From contig CM043957.1 in the NCBI GenBank assembly GCA_014529385.2, positions 71,259,003 through 71,323,002 on the forward strand: 64,000 nucleotides of DNA, read 5' to 3'. The translations under genes were made by a program, and so were the position numbers. Under the pieces are notes generated by a model that made no database searches, was not told the origin of the DNA, and saw nothing but the letters and a program-made list of their open reading frames with translations. Below, one piece after another: positions 41,922-53,364 of the stretch. This stretch comes from Adiantum capillus-veneris. Its lineage: Eukaryota > Streptophyta > Polypodiopsida > Polypodiales > Pteridaceae. Position 1 is the stretch's first letter, and the number at the start of each line of letters is the position of its first letter.

Positions 41922-44163
41922 ATCTTTCTACGTCCTTGTTGCGTGCCCCTACCCATCCTACTCTGTTGTGGCTCTAAACTGATCAATTGTTTTGAAGTTG
42001 AGCCAATAGGACGCCTTAGGATGTTTTTCCATAATCAAGCACTAGTCGTTTTTCAAAAAGGCTTCAGGAGCATGAGCAAGAATGGTCCTACAAGACAAAG
42101 GCAGGGCATAGCTATCATGGAGGCTAATTGGGTTAGGTTGATATGGAGGGAGCCACTGGCGAGAGAGAGGGCAGGGGCTGTTGACGAAGCCAGGGCTAAG
42201 GCCAAGGTTGTTAATGAAGCCTAGGCATTGCGGGCGGGCATGCACGAGATTGAGGGGAGGAAACGAGGGGATAGAAGGGGGAATCTTTGTAATTATCAAT
42301 TTTATTTATCATCTTCCCAGTAGTAGGTACTATGTGGTAAGTAAAAACCACTAAATACACACAAAAATTATTCAAAAATTCAACAAATTTTAAAAAATCT
42401 AAGAGAATTTCCGGTTCGTATGATTGTATCTTTATTAGGAGGAAACTCAACTATTTAGAAGAAACACTTACACGGCAGGCGCACTCACAGTGTCACACAC
42501 GCACGCACGCACACACAAAGAGAAGATCATCGAGCTAATGGAAAAATAAACCCAAACTTTTTAGGCCTCAAACTTCAAAGGTTGCAATGATGGATAAATT
42601 GTTAGTGATTGAAGTAGAAAGTAGTTATCTCCATGTCAGCCCCACACGTGGTTCTCTCATGCCAATCGAACAACTGAACTTGGTGGAGTTTAGAAGCCTC
42701 CAAAGCTTCTTTCTCCTTCACGAACATGAAGCTTCGTTCAACTCTCTCTCTCTCTCTCTCTCTCTACGAGTCTGCATGCAAGGTCTCCCTCTCTCACTCT
42801 ATCTTTCTACGTCCTTGTTGCATGCCCCTACCCATCCTACTCTGTTGTGGCTCTGAACTAATCAATTGTTTTGAAGTTGAGCCAGTAGGACGCCTTAGGA
42901 TGTTTTTCCATAATCAAGCACCAGTCGTTTTTCCAAAAGGCTTCAGGAGCATGAGCAAGAATGGTCCTACACAAGACAAAGGTAGGGCATAGCTATCATG
43001 GAGGCTGTTGGGTTAGGTTGATATGGAGGGAGCCATTGGCGAGAGAGAGGGCAGGGGCCGTTGACGAAGCCAGGGCTAAGGCCAAGGTTGTTAACGAAAC
43101 CTACGCATCGCGGTAAGGTAGGTGCAGAGGGGGAGGAGGTGAGATGGGAGGGAGGAAACGAGGGGATAGAAGGGAGAATCTTTGTAATTATCGATTTTAT
43201 TTATTATCTTCCCAGTAGTAGGTAGTATGTGGTATGTAAAAACTAATAAAATACACAAAAAAATTGTTCAAAAATTCAACAAATTTTGGAAAATCTAAGA
43301 GAATTTCCAGTTCGTATGATTGTATCTTTATTAGAAGGAAACTCAACTATTTAGAAGAAACACTTACACGGCAGGCGCACTCACAATGTCACACATGCGT
43401 ACGCACACACAAAGAGAAGATCATCAAGCTAATGGAAACAAGTGAAAGGGTCACGACGGCTTTCAAAAACAATAAGAAAGTGATAAAATTGTTAGGTTGA
43501 ATCAAATGGTATCAGTGTTTGGGAAAGAATTGCCTCAGCTTAGTTTTGAGACGATTGAACATCAAGATTAGATAACTGCAAACCATGGTAAACGAAAGAA
43601 AAACCGATGAAATATATGAAAAAGTTATCCATAAATTTTGTAAATCTCAAAATTTTTGCTAGTATTTTTGATTTTTTTCTTTGTGAGAAAGAAACTCGAT
43701 CAACCGTTTAATAAAAGAGACTTTTTCAAACGTTAGCACTGACTGGAATCAAGCTATAAAATGCAAAAAATGTAAAGCCATGTGAAGTTGTGAAATGAAA
43801 GTTAAAATTAAAAAAACTAATTAATATATATATATGTATAGAATTTATTAGAATCATGCAAAGTGAAGCTTTCACTTTAGCATTCTAAAACAATAGAATG
43901 AAAAAAAAAAATTGTGTGTGTATGTAAAATTACTTAAATTTATGGAAGGTGAAGTTTCACTTTAGCATTCTAAAAGAGTAGAATTCGAGAAAAATAAAGA
44001 CATGTCTAGTCATGTTTGGATGTGAAATGAAAGGAGTCTCCCCGACCCAACACAACACGAAGGATTTCTTTTAAAAAGCCAAAAATAAACCCAAACTTTT
44101 TAGCCCTCAAACTTCAAAGGTTGCAATGATGGTTAGCGATTGAAGTAGAAAGTCGTAAAGTAC
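41110..44163. repeat. Segment with ~810 bp direct duplication, 900 bp period
   Basis: 41730-42541 and 42630-43440 are direct copies (start TCCATGTCARCCCCACACG). The 89 bp between them (42541-42629) recurs at 44082-44155, and a TTTGGGAAAG..AAACCATGGTAAA block at 41113-41200 recurs at 43515-43600, so a larger unit was duplicated more than once. Copy 1 holds a long (CT)n at 41842-41916, copy 2 only a short one. No protein family is recognised. Segment 43441-44081 is AT-rich with short repeats of TTTCACTTTAGCATTCTAAAA (about 43870 and 43955). Confidence 0.85.
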
Positions 44164-44166
44164 AAT

Positions 44167-44178
44167 CACTACAAGAGG
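44167..44178 (+). repeat. CACTA 5' terminal inverted repeat
   Basis: CACTACAAGAGG, identical to the complement of 51841-51852. Confidence 0.95.
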
Positions 44179-44228
44179 CTCTTCACATTAGCGACGCTCA
44201 CACAGCGACGCTCCAAAAAAAAATTCCC

Positions 44229-44334
44229 GGCGTCGCTATGAGCGTCGCTATAAGCGTCGCTATGAGCGTCGCAAATTTCTTTGTAAATTTGCGACGCTCA
44301 TAGCGACGCTTATAGCGACGCTCATAGCGACGCC
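44229..44334. repeat. Perfect palindrome, 50 bp arms, in CACTA 5' subterminal zone
   Basis: Arms 44229-44278 and 44285-44334 are exact reverse complements around the 6-base spacer CTTTGT. Each arm holds four GCGTCGC words separated by TATGA or TATAA. In CACTA elements such subterminal repeats bind the TNPA-type protein; here the density and perfect symmetry are unusual. Confidence 0.95.
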
Positions 44335-44461
44335 AGCTGGGGTAAAAAAAATAACCGAGCGCGCCCAAAAACTCAGATCTCAGATCTGAGTTTTTCGGCG
44401 CCCTCAAGCAAAGAGCAGGTAACGCTCTCCCTCACTCTCTCTCTCTCTCTCTCTCTTTTTC

Positions 44462-44497
<36 letters not shown>

Positions 44498-45222
44498 GAG
44501 GAGAGGAAGGAGAGACAGGTATGCTCCTTCCCTCTCCTCATTCTCATGTTCCCTTCCTTTCTTTCTCTCTCCCTCGCTCTCTCTCTCACACAAACACACA
44601 TACACACACACATATACACATATAGTGTTTTTGAGAGAGAGAGAGAGAGAGAGTGCAAAAACGCACACACATACATAAACAAAGAATGCACACACACATT
44701 GAGAGAGAAAAAGAGAGAGAGAGCATGCATAAACAAAAAACGCACGCATTGAGAGAGGAAAAGAGAGAGAGAACATGCATAAACAAAAAACGCACACATT
44801 GAGAGAGGAAAAGAGAAAGAAAACATGCATACGATCCAAAAAAACGCACACACATTGAAAGAGAAAGAAAGAGAAACTAAGGGAGCGTCGTAAGAAACTA
44901 ATTAAAATTAAAAGACCTAAAGATCTAGCCGACGAAGAGTTGAACTGAAGACCTATTATTCAAGAGAGAAATGGCATAATCAATCTATCATACTTGGCAT
45001 GGGTGATAGAAAGGTTATACCATTTATCTCTTTTTATTGGCACACACATCCACACACGCGCACACACACAGGAAGAAGAGAGTTATAACGTCGTAGGAAA
45101 CTATTTTAAAAGACGTTAAAGATTAGGTTATATGTAGACTTACATTAAATTAGATTTAGGTTTATTTTTAACTAGATTTACATTTATTTAAGCTAGATTT
45201 AGATTTATGTTATATTAGATTA
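44335..45222 (+). other. CACTA 5' noncoding region with microsatellites
   Basis: Contains a palindrome AAAACTCAGATC..CAGATCTGAGTTTT (about 44369-44396), (CT)n at 44434-44455, (CA)n at 44466-44493, GAGAGA/ACACAC patches to 44880, and a repeated GTCGTARGAAACTA word (about 44888 and 45092). Possibly the promoter region; no coding text. Confidence 0.6.
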
Positions 45223-45420
45223 GATGCGGGTCTCCATAGACTGCGATGCCTGCATGAAGCGGGTGAAGAAAGCCCTCAATGGAATATAGGGTATTGCTGC
45301 CTTCTCTCATAGTGGGCTCCGTCGATCCAAAAGTACTGGTGAAATGTCTTCAGAAGATAGGGAAGAAGGTGGATCTTCAGGGCGGCAAGAGTCACTACAT
45401 CCCCGACACAATGACCATCT
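45223..45420 (+). pseudogene. Captured HMA-domain (HIPP-like) gene fragment
   Basis: Reads M-R-V-S-I-D-C-D-A-C-M-K-R-V-K-K-A-L-N-G-I with the metal-binding C-x2-C, then a stop, and after a frame change V-G-S-V-D-P-K-V-L-V-K-C-L-Q-K-I-G-K-K, the second half of a plant heavy-metal-associated domain. It is flanked by ~75 bp direct repeats (about 45139-45215 and 45434-45510, starting TAGACTTACRTTAAATTAGA). It looks like host-gene transduplication by the transposon. Confidence 0.75.
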
Positions 45421-45806
45421 AGACAACCTCTAGTCATTAGACTTACGTTAAATTAGATTTAGCTTTATTTTTAGTTAGATTTACGTTTATTTAGATTTAC
45501 GCTTATTTACGTTAGATCGAGTCCACGCAAGAATTACTTACGGTTTAGGGTTTAGAGTTAGACGAACAGTGAAAAGATCTACTGTGAAAAGATGTTAAGA
45601 TGAAGTGAAGTGCTACAGCTAGAGAAGAGGCAAAGGGATTTTGTCCACTACATGCAGTATCATGTAGACGTGGGTGTCTAGATTTCTTGTACCCACAAAT
45701 ATAGGTATTGACCAATAAAGACGAGATTATAACCCGGTGGTTCTGATCTCCGTGCACCTCTAGACCGAGGTGTGCGGGGATTGGACATGACTAGAGAATG
45801 TGAGGT

Positions 45807-45808
<2 letters not shown>

Positions 45809-45861
<53 letters not shown>
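45809..45861. repeat. (AG)n microsatellite before the transposase gene
   Basis: About 53 bp of AG, 65 bp upstream of the transposase ATG. Confidence 0.97.
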
Positions 45862-45864
<3 letters not shown>

Positions 45865-45926
45865 GACGAAGAATGCCAATAGAATATTAAATTTGTTGTC
45901 TAGGTTATAAGTTTTTTATCCTCATT

Positions 45927-48900
45927 ATGAGTAGCGACGAGGATGTGGGACCGTCCAACCGAAACACCTATCTCTCAACGAGGGTCTTATGTCCTTGTAA
46001 TCAATGCAAGCATGCTGTGCGACGGACAAGACGTGTTTCTTTGCAGCACGTTCGTGAATTTGGCGAGTTCGATCCATCTATTATAGATCGAGTTGTTGCC
46101 AATTATAACTCGTCGGACTCTGACGCTGGCCAACAAGCAGCAATCTTGCAACCCAATAGACGTATTCGCAGGCGCTTTGGTCAAGCAGCATATGTGAGGC
46201 CACAAGATGTAGCCTCTGACAGCTCGGGGGATGATCATGCAGAGCACATTCCCAACGAGGCAATGTTTGAGCCCGAGATTGATGAAATGATCGAGACGAT
46301 CATGGATTCAGAAAGGCTTATCTATGATGATATGAAAAGTGAAGCCGATACATCATTGTATAATGGAGCACGTATGTCTAGATTGAAAGCACTCCTGGTT
46401 CTTCTCAACATGCAGGCAAAGTTTGGATGGAGTGACACTAGCGTCACAGCGCTTTTCAGGTGATCTATTACAATTAGTTTACTTTAATAGAACTCATGGT
46501 GTATAATGATCTGATAGATTTTTACACGACTGTATCATATTTTTATGTTGTGTAGATTGCTGAAAGAGCACATTCTACCAGCTGACAATGTGATGCCAGA
46601 TTCCCGAGATGAAGCAAGAAAGATTTTGCGAAACTTGGGGATGGATTACAATTCTATCCACGCTTGTCCTAATGACTGCATTCTTTTCAGAGGGGAATAC
46701 ACAGACATGGAGAAGTGTCCGAAATGTGATTCCGAAAGATATCGAGTAGATCTCCACGGGACAAAAATTCCACAAAAGGTTTTGCGACATTTTCCTTTGC
46801 TTCCTCGCATCAAGCATTTCTTCGAATGTAAGTCCATGGCCGCCCTAGCATCATGGCATGAGGAGAATAAATCTTCGGATGGTGTGCTACGAATTCCTGC
46901 AGATTGCGCAGCCTGGAAACATATAGATGGAACATGGTCGGATTTTGCCAGGGAAGCTCGAAATTTGCGCTTAGGCCTGGCTATGGATGGCGTAAATCCA
47001 TTTGGTCAAAGATCAACATCTTACAGTGTATGGCCCGTTGTCATCGTCAACTACAACATTCCCCCGTGGTTGACTACGAAGAAGGGGCACCTATGGCTAA
47101 GCTTGATTGTGCCAGGGCGATATAAAGTGGGGAATATGGATGTGTATCTTCGTCCACTATTGGAAGAGCTACAACAATTGTGGATTGGCATAGAGGTGGT
47201 GGATATGAGCCGACACACAGGACGACGGAATGCTTTGATCAGAGGTATTCTAATGTGGACCATGCATGACTATCCCGGGCTAACAGAATGCTCAGGTGAT
47301 CTATTGACACTCCTCTCTCAGACACTGTAAATCTGGTTTTTCCCCATAGTTGATCTATTATCATGTGTATACATGCAGGGCTTCAAACAAGCGGATACAG
47401 AGCATGTGTCACATGTGGACCTAGACTGAATGCACGTAGGGCACCCTCACTGAAGAAGCAAATCTACGAAGGTCATCAAGCGTATCTTCCGGAGAATCAT
47501 GTGTTACGCGACGGCTTTTTGGGAAGAGAGCCACCAAGGATGTCTGCACAAGCATGGTTAGAGCAGAAGGAGATGTGCGATGACGGATTGCCTCCAGGGA
47601 TGAAGAGACTATCTCTATGGTACGAGTTACCATACTGGCCTCGACTCGTGATCAATCACTTGCTCGATCCAATGCACATATTCAAGAATGTGGGTAATCT
47701 ACTATGGGACCATTTGACCGGCAAGAAAGATACTTTGGGAGCCAGAGTTGACCTTAGAAATGTGGATCGTATGGAGCAATATTGGCCGCAAACAGCGTCT
47801 GATGGATCGATAAAACTTCCTAAAGCACCATGGATTTTCACAGGAGCCCAAGAACGCAAAGTAAAAGAGGCCATTCGATCTTTGCGGACCCCCACTGGCG
47901 TAATGCACTCGCTCCGAACGTGTTTTACTAAAGAAGGAAAGCTTACCGGTTTGAAGTCACACGATTGGCATAAAATGTGTCAGGTACGTTCATAGTGGAC
48001 TTTAATATCATTGCATAAAATGTAGACTTTAATATCATTGCTGCACATACTTTACAGTTTATTTTACCGGTTGCCATTGAGGGATGTTTGTCTCTCGACA
48101 TCCGTAACACAATCTACAAACTTGCAAAGCTGGTGCAATGGATCTCACAAAAGGAGATCGACGTAGACTCCATACCATTCGCCAAACTAAATGCTGCGGA
48201 GCTTGTGTGCATGTTTGAGAAACATTTTCCTACTACAATGCTAACCATTCAGGTGCATCTTCTTATTCACATAGTTGATGAGGTGGAAATAGCTGGCACA
48301 GTTCATTCCAGATGGATGTTCTTCTTAGAGCGTTTCATGAAAACGCTTAAGGGATATGTGCGTCAAAAGGCACGTCCGGAGGGTAGCATGGCAGAAGGTT
48401 GGTTGGTATCAGAGTCCCTAGTGTACATTGGAGAGTGGCTAGACGGATTTGATAAATCCCGGGACACGCTATGGCGAACCATAGATGATGAGCGCATATC
48501 TGGGATTGTCATGTGCAATCTCGGTGTTGAGAAGAAGATGACGGAAGATCTAGAGGCTAAAATCAACCGATTTTGCATGCTTCACAATCCAGTGATGCAA
48601 AAGTGGATTTCACAATATGAGGATGCAAAGCAAGAGCGACAAAGGGCACGAATCGAGTGGAGACGGGGAAGACGACCACCGATGCACTATCCAGCGGTTC
48701 TGGAGAGCCTACCAACCTTCATGAGCTTAAGATGGTTGCACAACCAATTGAAAAGCGCACAACAATGCGGTGACGAAGTGACTGAAGAAGAGTGGGAGTA
48801 CTCTCGGGGTTGCGCGACCAAGGTAAGTTTGCAATGTACGACTAGCAAGTGACTTTATTTATAAACGTTTGAACGGCCACTCATAATCTTTGTTCGTTGT

Positions 48901-49655
48901 AGTATAAGTCATACACAGCAGCATGGTGTAAAGGTCGACATTTTAGGGTGGAACGAATCGACAAAAAGCGTTTTACTCAAGATTGTGGAATCATGGCAAA
49001 ATTTGAACAGTCTAGTCGACGACGTTCCTCTGATGCAGATCCCGTGGTGGCGGAACTCACTTACTTCAGCACGCTGCAAGAGATTTTGAGGATCGATTAC
49101 AGAGGATTTTTTGTCGACTTGTTCGACGTGCAATGGTTCAAGATAATCATGGAGGGTCGAAACGCTACTGTGCGTAGAGGAGAGTCTGGTTTTCTTGAGG
49201 TGGATTCTACTAAGAAATGGACTGACCTAAGAGACACTTTCGTACTACCCGAGCATTGTGAACAAGTAAGTATATAAATAGTTAACATCCCCCTTTTACA
49301 AGTTATGTGCTTGAAAGCTCTCATGTAAGTTATGTGGCTTTGGCAGGTAGTATTTCATCCTACAAAGTCTACATCAAACTGGTGGTACGTCATAGAGTTA
49401 GCCCCTCGTAGTGCAAGGACGTATGAAGGCTACCATGTGCCAATCACAACGACATCAATGGAGGAGATCAGAGAAGATGCTCAATCAGAAGCCGTTGCGG
49501 TGGTGCCAGACGAGCATCAAGATGCTACTGCTCTATATGGGGTGCATGCAGAGGAGCTACAAAATGAAACAGAGGATATGTGTTTAAACGGAGAGCTCTA
49601 TATAGATATAGGAAGTTATGCTGAGTTATGCGAGGATGAGAGAGAGATCTCTTAA
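45927..49655 (+). CDS. CACTA transposase (tnp2/TNPD-like), six exons
   Basis: Exons by GT-AG and frame: 45927-46459, 46556-47295, 47379-47983, 48058-48822, 48903-49265, 49347-49655; total 3,315 bp, 1,104 residues, no internal stop. The N-terminus has C-P-C-N-Q-C (residues 22-27), the transposase-associated zinc motif. Exon 2 has C-P-N-D-C (~215) and C-P-K-C (~232), then the tnp2 core with R-N-L-R-L-G-L-A-M-D-G-V-N-P-F (D ~322). Exon 3 has L-L-D-P-M-H-I-F-K-N-V (D ~521); both aspartates are likely catalytic. Exon 4 matches DUF4218 (L-K-G-Y-V-R-Q-K-A-R-P-E-G-S, ~724-737). Exons 5-6 match DUF4216, ending with W-W-Y-V-I (~1014). An extra 5' exon cannot be excluded, as relatives often start earlier. 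It cuts and joins the element ends in the nucleus. Confidence 0.88.
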
Positions 49656-49927
49656 AGCCACAAATATTGTATTTGAACAATTTTGCTCCGTGCTGTAAAA
49701 GCTCTAGCTCTCTAAGTAGCTTCCATGCTGTGTAACGCTCTTTTCTACTCGCGCTCACATCTTTTGATTGAAAATTCTGAGTTTTCGACTTGCCTCTTCT
49801 ACCACTCGATTCATTGCGTCATTGTATTTGTATGCGTCATTACGTCATTGTATTTAATGGTCTTTGCGTCATTGTCTACTCTATTCATTCAATATTAAGT
49901 TTAAATATTCGTGTGTTTAATGCAGGT

Positions 49928-51241
49928 ATGGATGATGAGGAGTTTCTTTCTTCTTTGTCACCGCAGCAGAGACAGTGGTACGTGGAGCGTCATCGCTCTG
50001 GCGCATCATCGCGCGTTCCTACACCATCCGCATCTCCCTCTCTTTCGGAGCATTCGGCGCGCTCCGAAGCTTCGGCGTCGACGAGACGAGCGTCACACTC
50101 TTCTAGACACCGGCGCTCTAGTGGTGGCGGTGGCGGTTGTTGTGGGGATTCCGCCACCGATGCCTCCACACCGCCTCGTGTTCGACGAGGCTCTTTACCC
50201 TCCCCTTCTTTGCCCGCCCCCACACCAGCCACAGCATCGCCGTCTACGCCAGGTTTTGCATGGCTGACTGTTCCTAGAAGCTACACACCTCTACCTACTC
50301 CGCCAGGAGCCACCCCACTCGACACTCCTCGCTTCGGGGCCCAGACGCCGGTGGAGACACCTGACGTCCGTACCCCCATCGACACGCCGCTAGAGACCCC
50401 TGCCGGGACACCCAGGTTCACGCGTCACCGGCCAGAGGGCTTGCCTTACTCCGTCGACATCAGCGGCGGCATCATCATGGATGATGACGGCAAGAAGGTG
50501 ATCTCGCGCATGCGTGGTCTTTGCTCTCAGCTGTTTAGACACTATATACTAAACAAATGGAGTGAAGTACCAAGTGATTTAAAAAACAGAGTCATCAGCA
50601 TACTTCATGATGAGTTTCCCGTTCCAACACGGGATCAGCGCTTCAATGAAGACCTGATGAAGATTCGAATGCGCGAATACTGCAAACACAAGCGTTCCGA
50701 AGTGCAAAAAGCAATCAAGAATGGGTGGAATAGGCCAGATTGGCTGGCCAAAGAAGATTGGAAGAATGCGAAGAAAGCAGCGCGCGAGAATCCCGACAAG
50801 TGGAAGCAACAAAAGGATGCAGCCAGAGCGCGAGTAGAGGCAGGGAGCTCGCACCACTTGGGGAGCGGTGGATGGGCATCATTTGAGGCCGATTTTGTAA
50901 GTCTTTTCACATTGCTCTTTATGCATGTTCGATAGTTTAGGGTTTATGAGTTTTTTAGTTCTAACATAATGAAATCTTTGTATGTTTTGACAGTGGTCGA
51001 TGACAGGACGTGATCCCACACCGTACGAGCGCGAGTACGCAGGCAGGAAGGGCTTAAACGCCCTGATGGACATTCTCAGTTCTCGCAGCGGCATGGTTAG
51101 TATTAGGGTTTACTCTTTTTTATTTTTTGTATTGTTTTATAAATGTCGTTATATGTTTATACTTACTGAAAACTGTCTTATTTTCTTTTTTTGCAGAATC
51201 CGACAGATACGCCGCTTGGACGCGATGAGACGTCTGATTAG
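49928..51241 (+). CDS. CACTA second gene (TNPA/Transposase_24-like), three exons
   Basis: Exons 49928-50896, 50994-51095 and 51197-51241 give 371 residues without a stop; introns are GT-AG. ATG 49928 follows an acceptor-like TTTAATGCAG, so a 5' untranslated exon is likely. Residues ~20-75 are serine/arginine-rich, ~75-165 proline/threonine-rich with repeated T-P, and ~175-323 a charged helical domain with W-S-E-V-P-S-D-L-K, R-P-D-W-L-A-K-E-D-W and H-H-L-G-S-G-G-W, as in Transposase_24/TNPA-like proteins that pair with tnp2 transposase. It probably binds the subterminal GCGTCGCTA repeats; this is inference from the En/Spm system. Confidence 0.82.
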
Positions 51242-51600
51242 ACGACGTTAGTTTAGCCGTATCTAGATAGCATTAGTTTAGGGTTTCTCATAGCTTATGT
51301 ATCATGAGACGGATTTTATACGTCTTTTTGAACCATGTATATTATTACATTTGTCACCGCAATTCCTTTTGCCAATCAATTCTTTATGCCTATGATGTTG
51401 TACAATTGTCATTATTACATTTGCCAATCAATTCAGTTTGTCTATGATGTGTACAATTGTCAATTTTGCAAACAATGCGTCTTGTGGGTGACTATTTTGG
51501 GTCTATTATTTACCTTTGCACTTTTTTTAAAAAGTGAATCAAGTACAATATGGTTGATGGGTGGCAGGCATTCAATGCCCTGCCACCAAAAAACTATTCT
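51242..51600 (+). other. CACTA 3' untranslated region
   Basis: AT-rich with direct repeats (ATTATTACATTTG and ACAATTGTCA words at 51340-51470). No ORF of interest. Confidence 0.6.
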
Positions 51601-51835
51601 CTCAGGCGTCGCTATATGCGTCGCTATTTATGGCTCTGTAGCGTCGCTATATGCGTCGCTATACTCTTCTGTGAGAGCGTCGCTATAAGCGTCGCTATAG
51701 GCGTCGCTATGAGCGTCGCTATATAGCGACGTCTATAGCGACGCCTATAGCGACGCTCTCGTAGCGACGCTTATAGCGACGCCGGGGGTTATAAAAACCC
51801 AGTGTATTTCCGTCGCTAAGAGCGTCACAAGAGCA
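51601..51835. repeat. CACTA 3' subterminal repeats and palindrome
   Basis: At least a dozen GCGTCGCTA or TAGCGACGC words. They are mostly direct up to 51720, then inverted, giving an imperfect palindrome centred near 51722 (CGTCGCTATATAGCGACG). Confidence 0.93.
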
Positions 51836-51840
51836 CATAA

Positions 51841-51852
51841 CCTCTTGTAGTG
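51841..51852 (-). repeat. CACTA 3' terminal inverted repeat
   Basis: CCTCTTGTAGTG, complement of the 5' end, followed by AAT. Confidence 0.95.
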
Positions 51853-51855
51853 AAT

Positions 51856-52081
51856 GCGCATATACACAGCCTCAAATCAACCAGTAGATTCACATCAACA
51901 GTAAGAAAAAGCTCCATTCTACATGAAGAGAACTATAGCTTCATATCAACACCTTATAAAAGTACAAAAGTAAAAGCAAAGGTTATATTATATGTATCCT
52001 GATGGTGACAATTTGGATGGTGAGGGCCAGTTTGCATGATTTTGCAATGGGATTATTAAGATGTTTACTTTTTCTTTTCTT

Positions 52082-52112
<31 letters not shown>

Positions 52113-52280
52113 TGTCGTCTTCAAACCCGTATATACTATCTCTAAAAAAGCAAATGACAAAGAGTCTTCAAACTAGTGTTATGGAAACTCGTACAACACA
52201 ATGACGGCTCCGGCGTTACCATGTGGACTTTTTTAGCTTAGGCATGCCAACACTATTTACATAAGTCGTGTGCGTGCGCG

Positions 52281-52320
<40 letters not shown>

Positions 52321-52685
52321 ACATATCTTAGCTTTGGCCTATCTTGGCTTTTTTTTGGGCACTCATGAATTTTTTTTGGCGACTTTGCATCCACTCTACA
52401 CCAATTTGCACCAATAGATGGTCAAAGGTCACAAATTCAAAAGCAAGTGTCCGTGCTACATTCTATTTTTTACCCTTGGTGTGTTCTTATGTCCCAAGTT
52501 CCACTGGGTTGTGCAAGTTTAACAATCTCATTGTGTTGCTTGCGTTTACCATGAGGTAAATGAACCGTGAATCATCCATGTTGGTTGTAGTTTAGTTGTC
52601 ACAATGGACCTATTGGTTTGCTACCATGTTGTGACTCTCAATCCTCATAGCAAGATGGTGTCTATTGTCCACTCACTCCTCAATG

Positions 52686-52731
<46 letters not shown>

Positions 52732-53061
52732 CCCCCCCCCCCCTCCGAGTAGTGTTCGGGAAAAAATGTTTTAGCTTTCAATTGTTACTTAAGAATTCAA
52801 AAAAGGTGGTTAACATCAAGAAGAAAAGAATATATCCCGCTTTGGTAAAGAGAAAAATAGAGTATAAATATTAAATATAGCTTAATTTTGGAAAATCTCC
52901 CTTTGAAAATACCATAAAAAGGAAGTATTTATGGTTGAAAGAATATATCCCGCTTTGGTTGAGAGAAAAATAGAGTAAATAATAGCTTAATTTTTGAAAA
53001 TCTTCCTTTGAAAATACCATAAAAAGGTAGTATATGTGGTTATGCTCAGATGGTAGACCAC

Positions 53062-53115
<54 letters not shown>

Positions 53116-53186
53116 GGCCCTAAGGTACATGGTCTTGACTTGACACATTCTCTCTCTTCAGACTCTTGCAGGCTCTTTTTCTCTCC

Positions 53187-53238
<52 letters not shown>

Positions 53239-53340
53239 GGAGGGGATGTAAAGAATGTAAACAACTACTGGACTATAATGATTGAGTCTCCTATGGAAAA
53301 GTTGTTTGGGTGCATAATGGAGATGAAATTGAGTGATTAG
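51856..53340. repeat. No gene; homopolymers, microsatellites and ~110 bp tandem duplication
   Basis: T-run then 21 G (52081-52112), (GA)n 52284-52316, (CT)n then 14 C (52687-52743), (CT)n at 53064-53113 and 53190-53235. Segments 52826-52934 and 52938-53041 are direct copies (start AAGAATATATCCCGCTTTGG). No credible coding text. Confidence 0.85.
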
Positions 53341-53364
53341 CATGAAGAGAATGACAAGCGTGCA

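Larger units (their letters stand above)
44167..51852 (+). mobile_element. CACTA (En/Spm-type) DNA transposon, 7,686 bp, structurally intact
   Basis: Begins CACTACAAGAGG and ends in its exact complement CCTCTTGTAGTG, flanked by the 3 bp duplication AAT (44164-44166 and 51853-51855), the superfamily hallmark. Subterminal zones are packed with GCGTCGCTA words in both orientations, including a perfect 50 bp-arm palindrome. It carries a tnp2-type transposase gene and a downstream second gene, both + strand with canonical introns and no frame break that I can see, and a captured HMA-domain fragment near the 5' end. The only TE here with open coding capacity. Confidence 0.96.

Noticed and set aside
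49990-50232. Minus-strand ORF opposite the CACTA second gene
   Set aside because: It is the shadow of the serine- and proline-rich region on the + strand, which has proper introns and family text.
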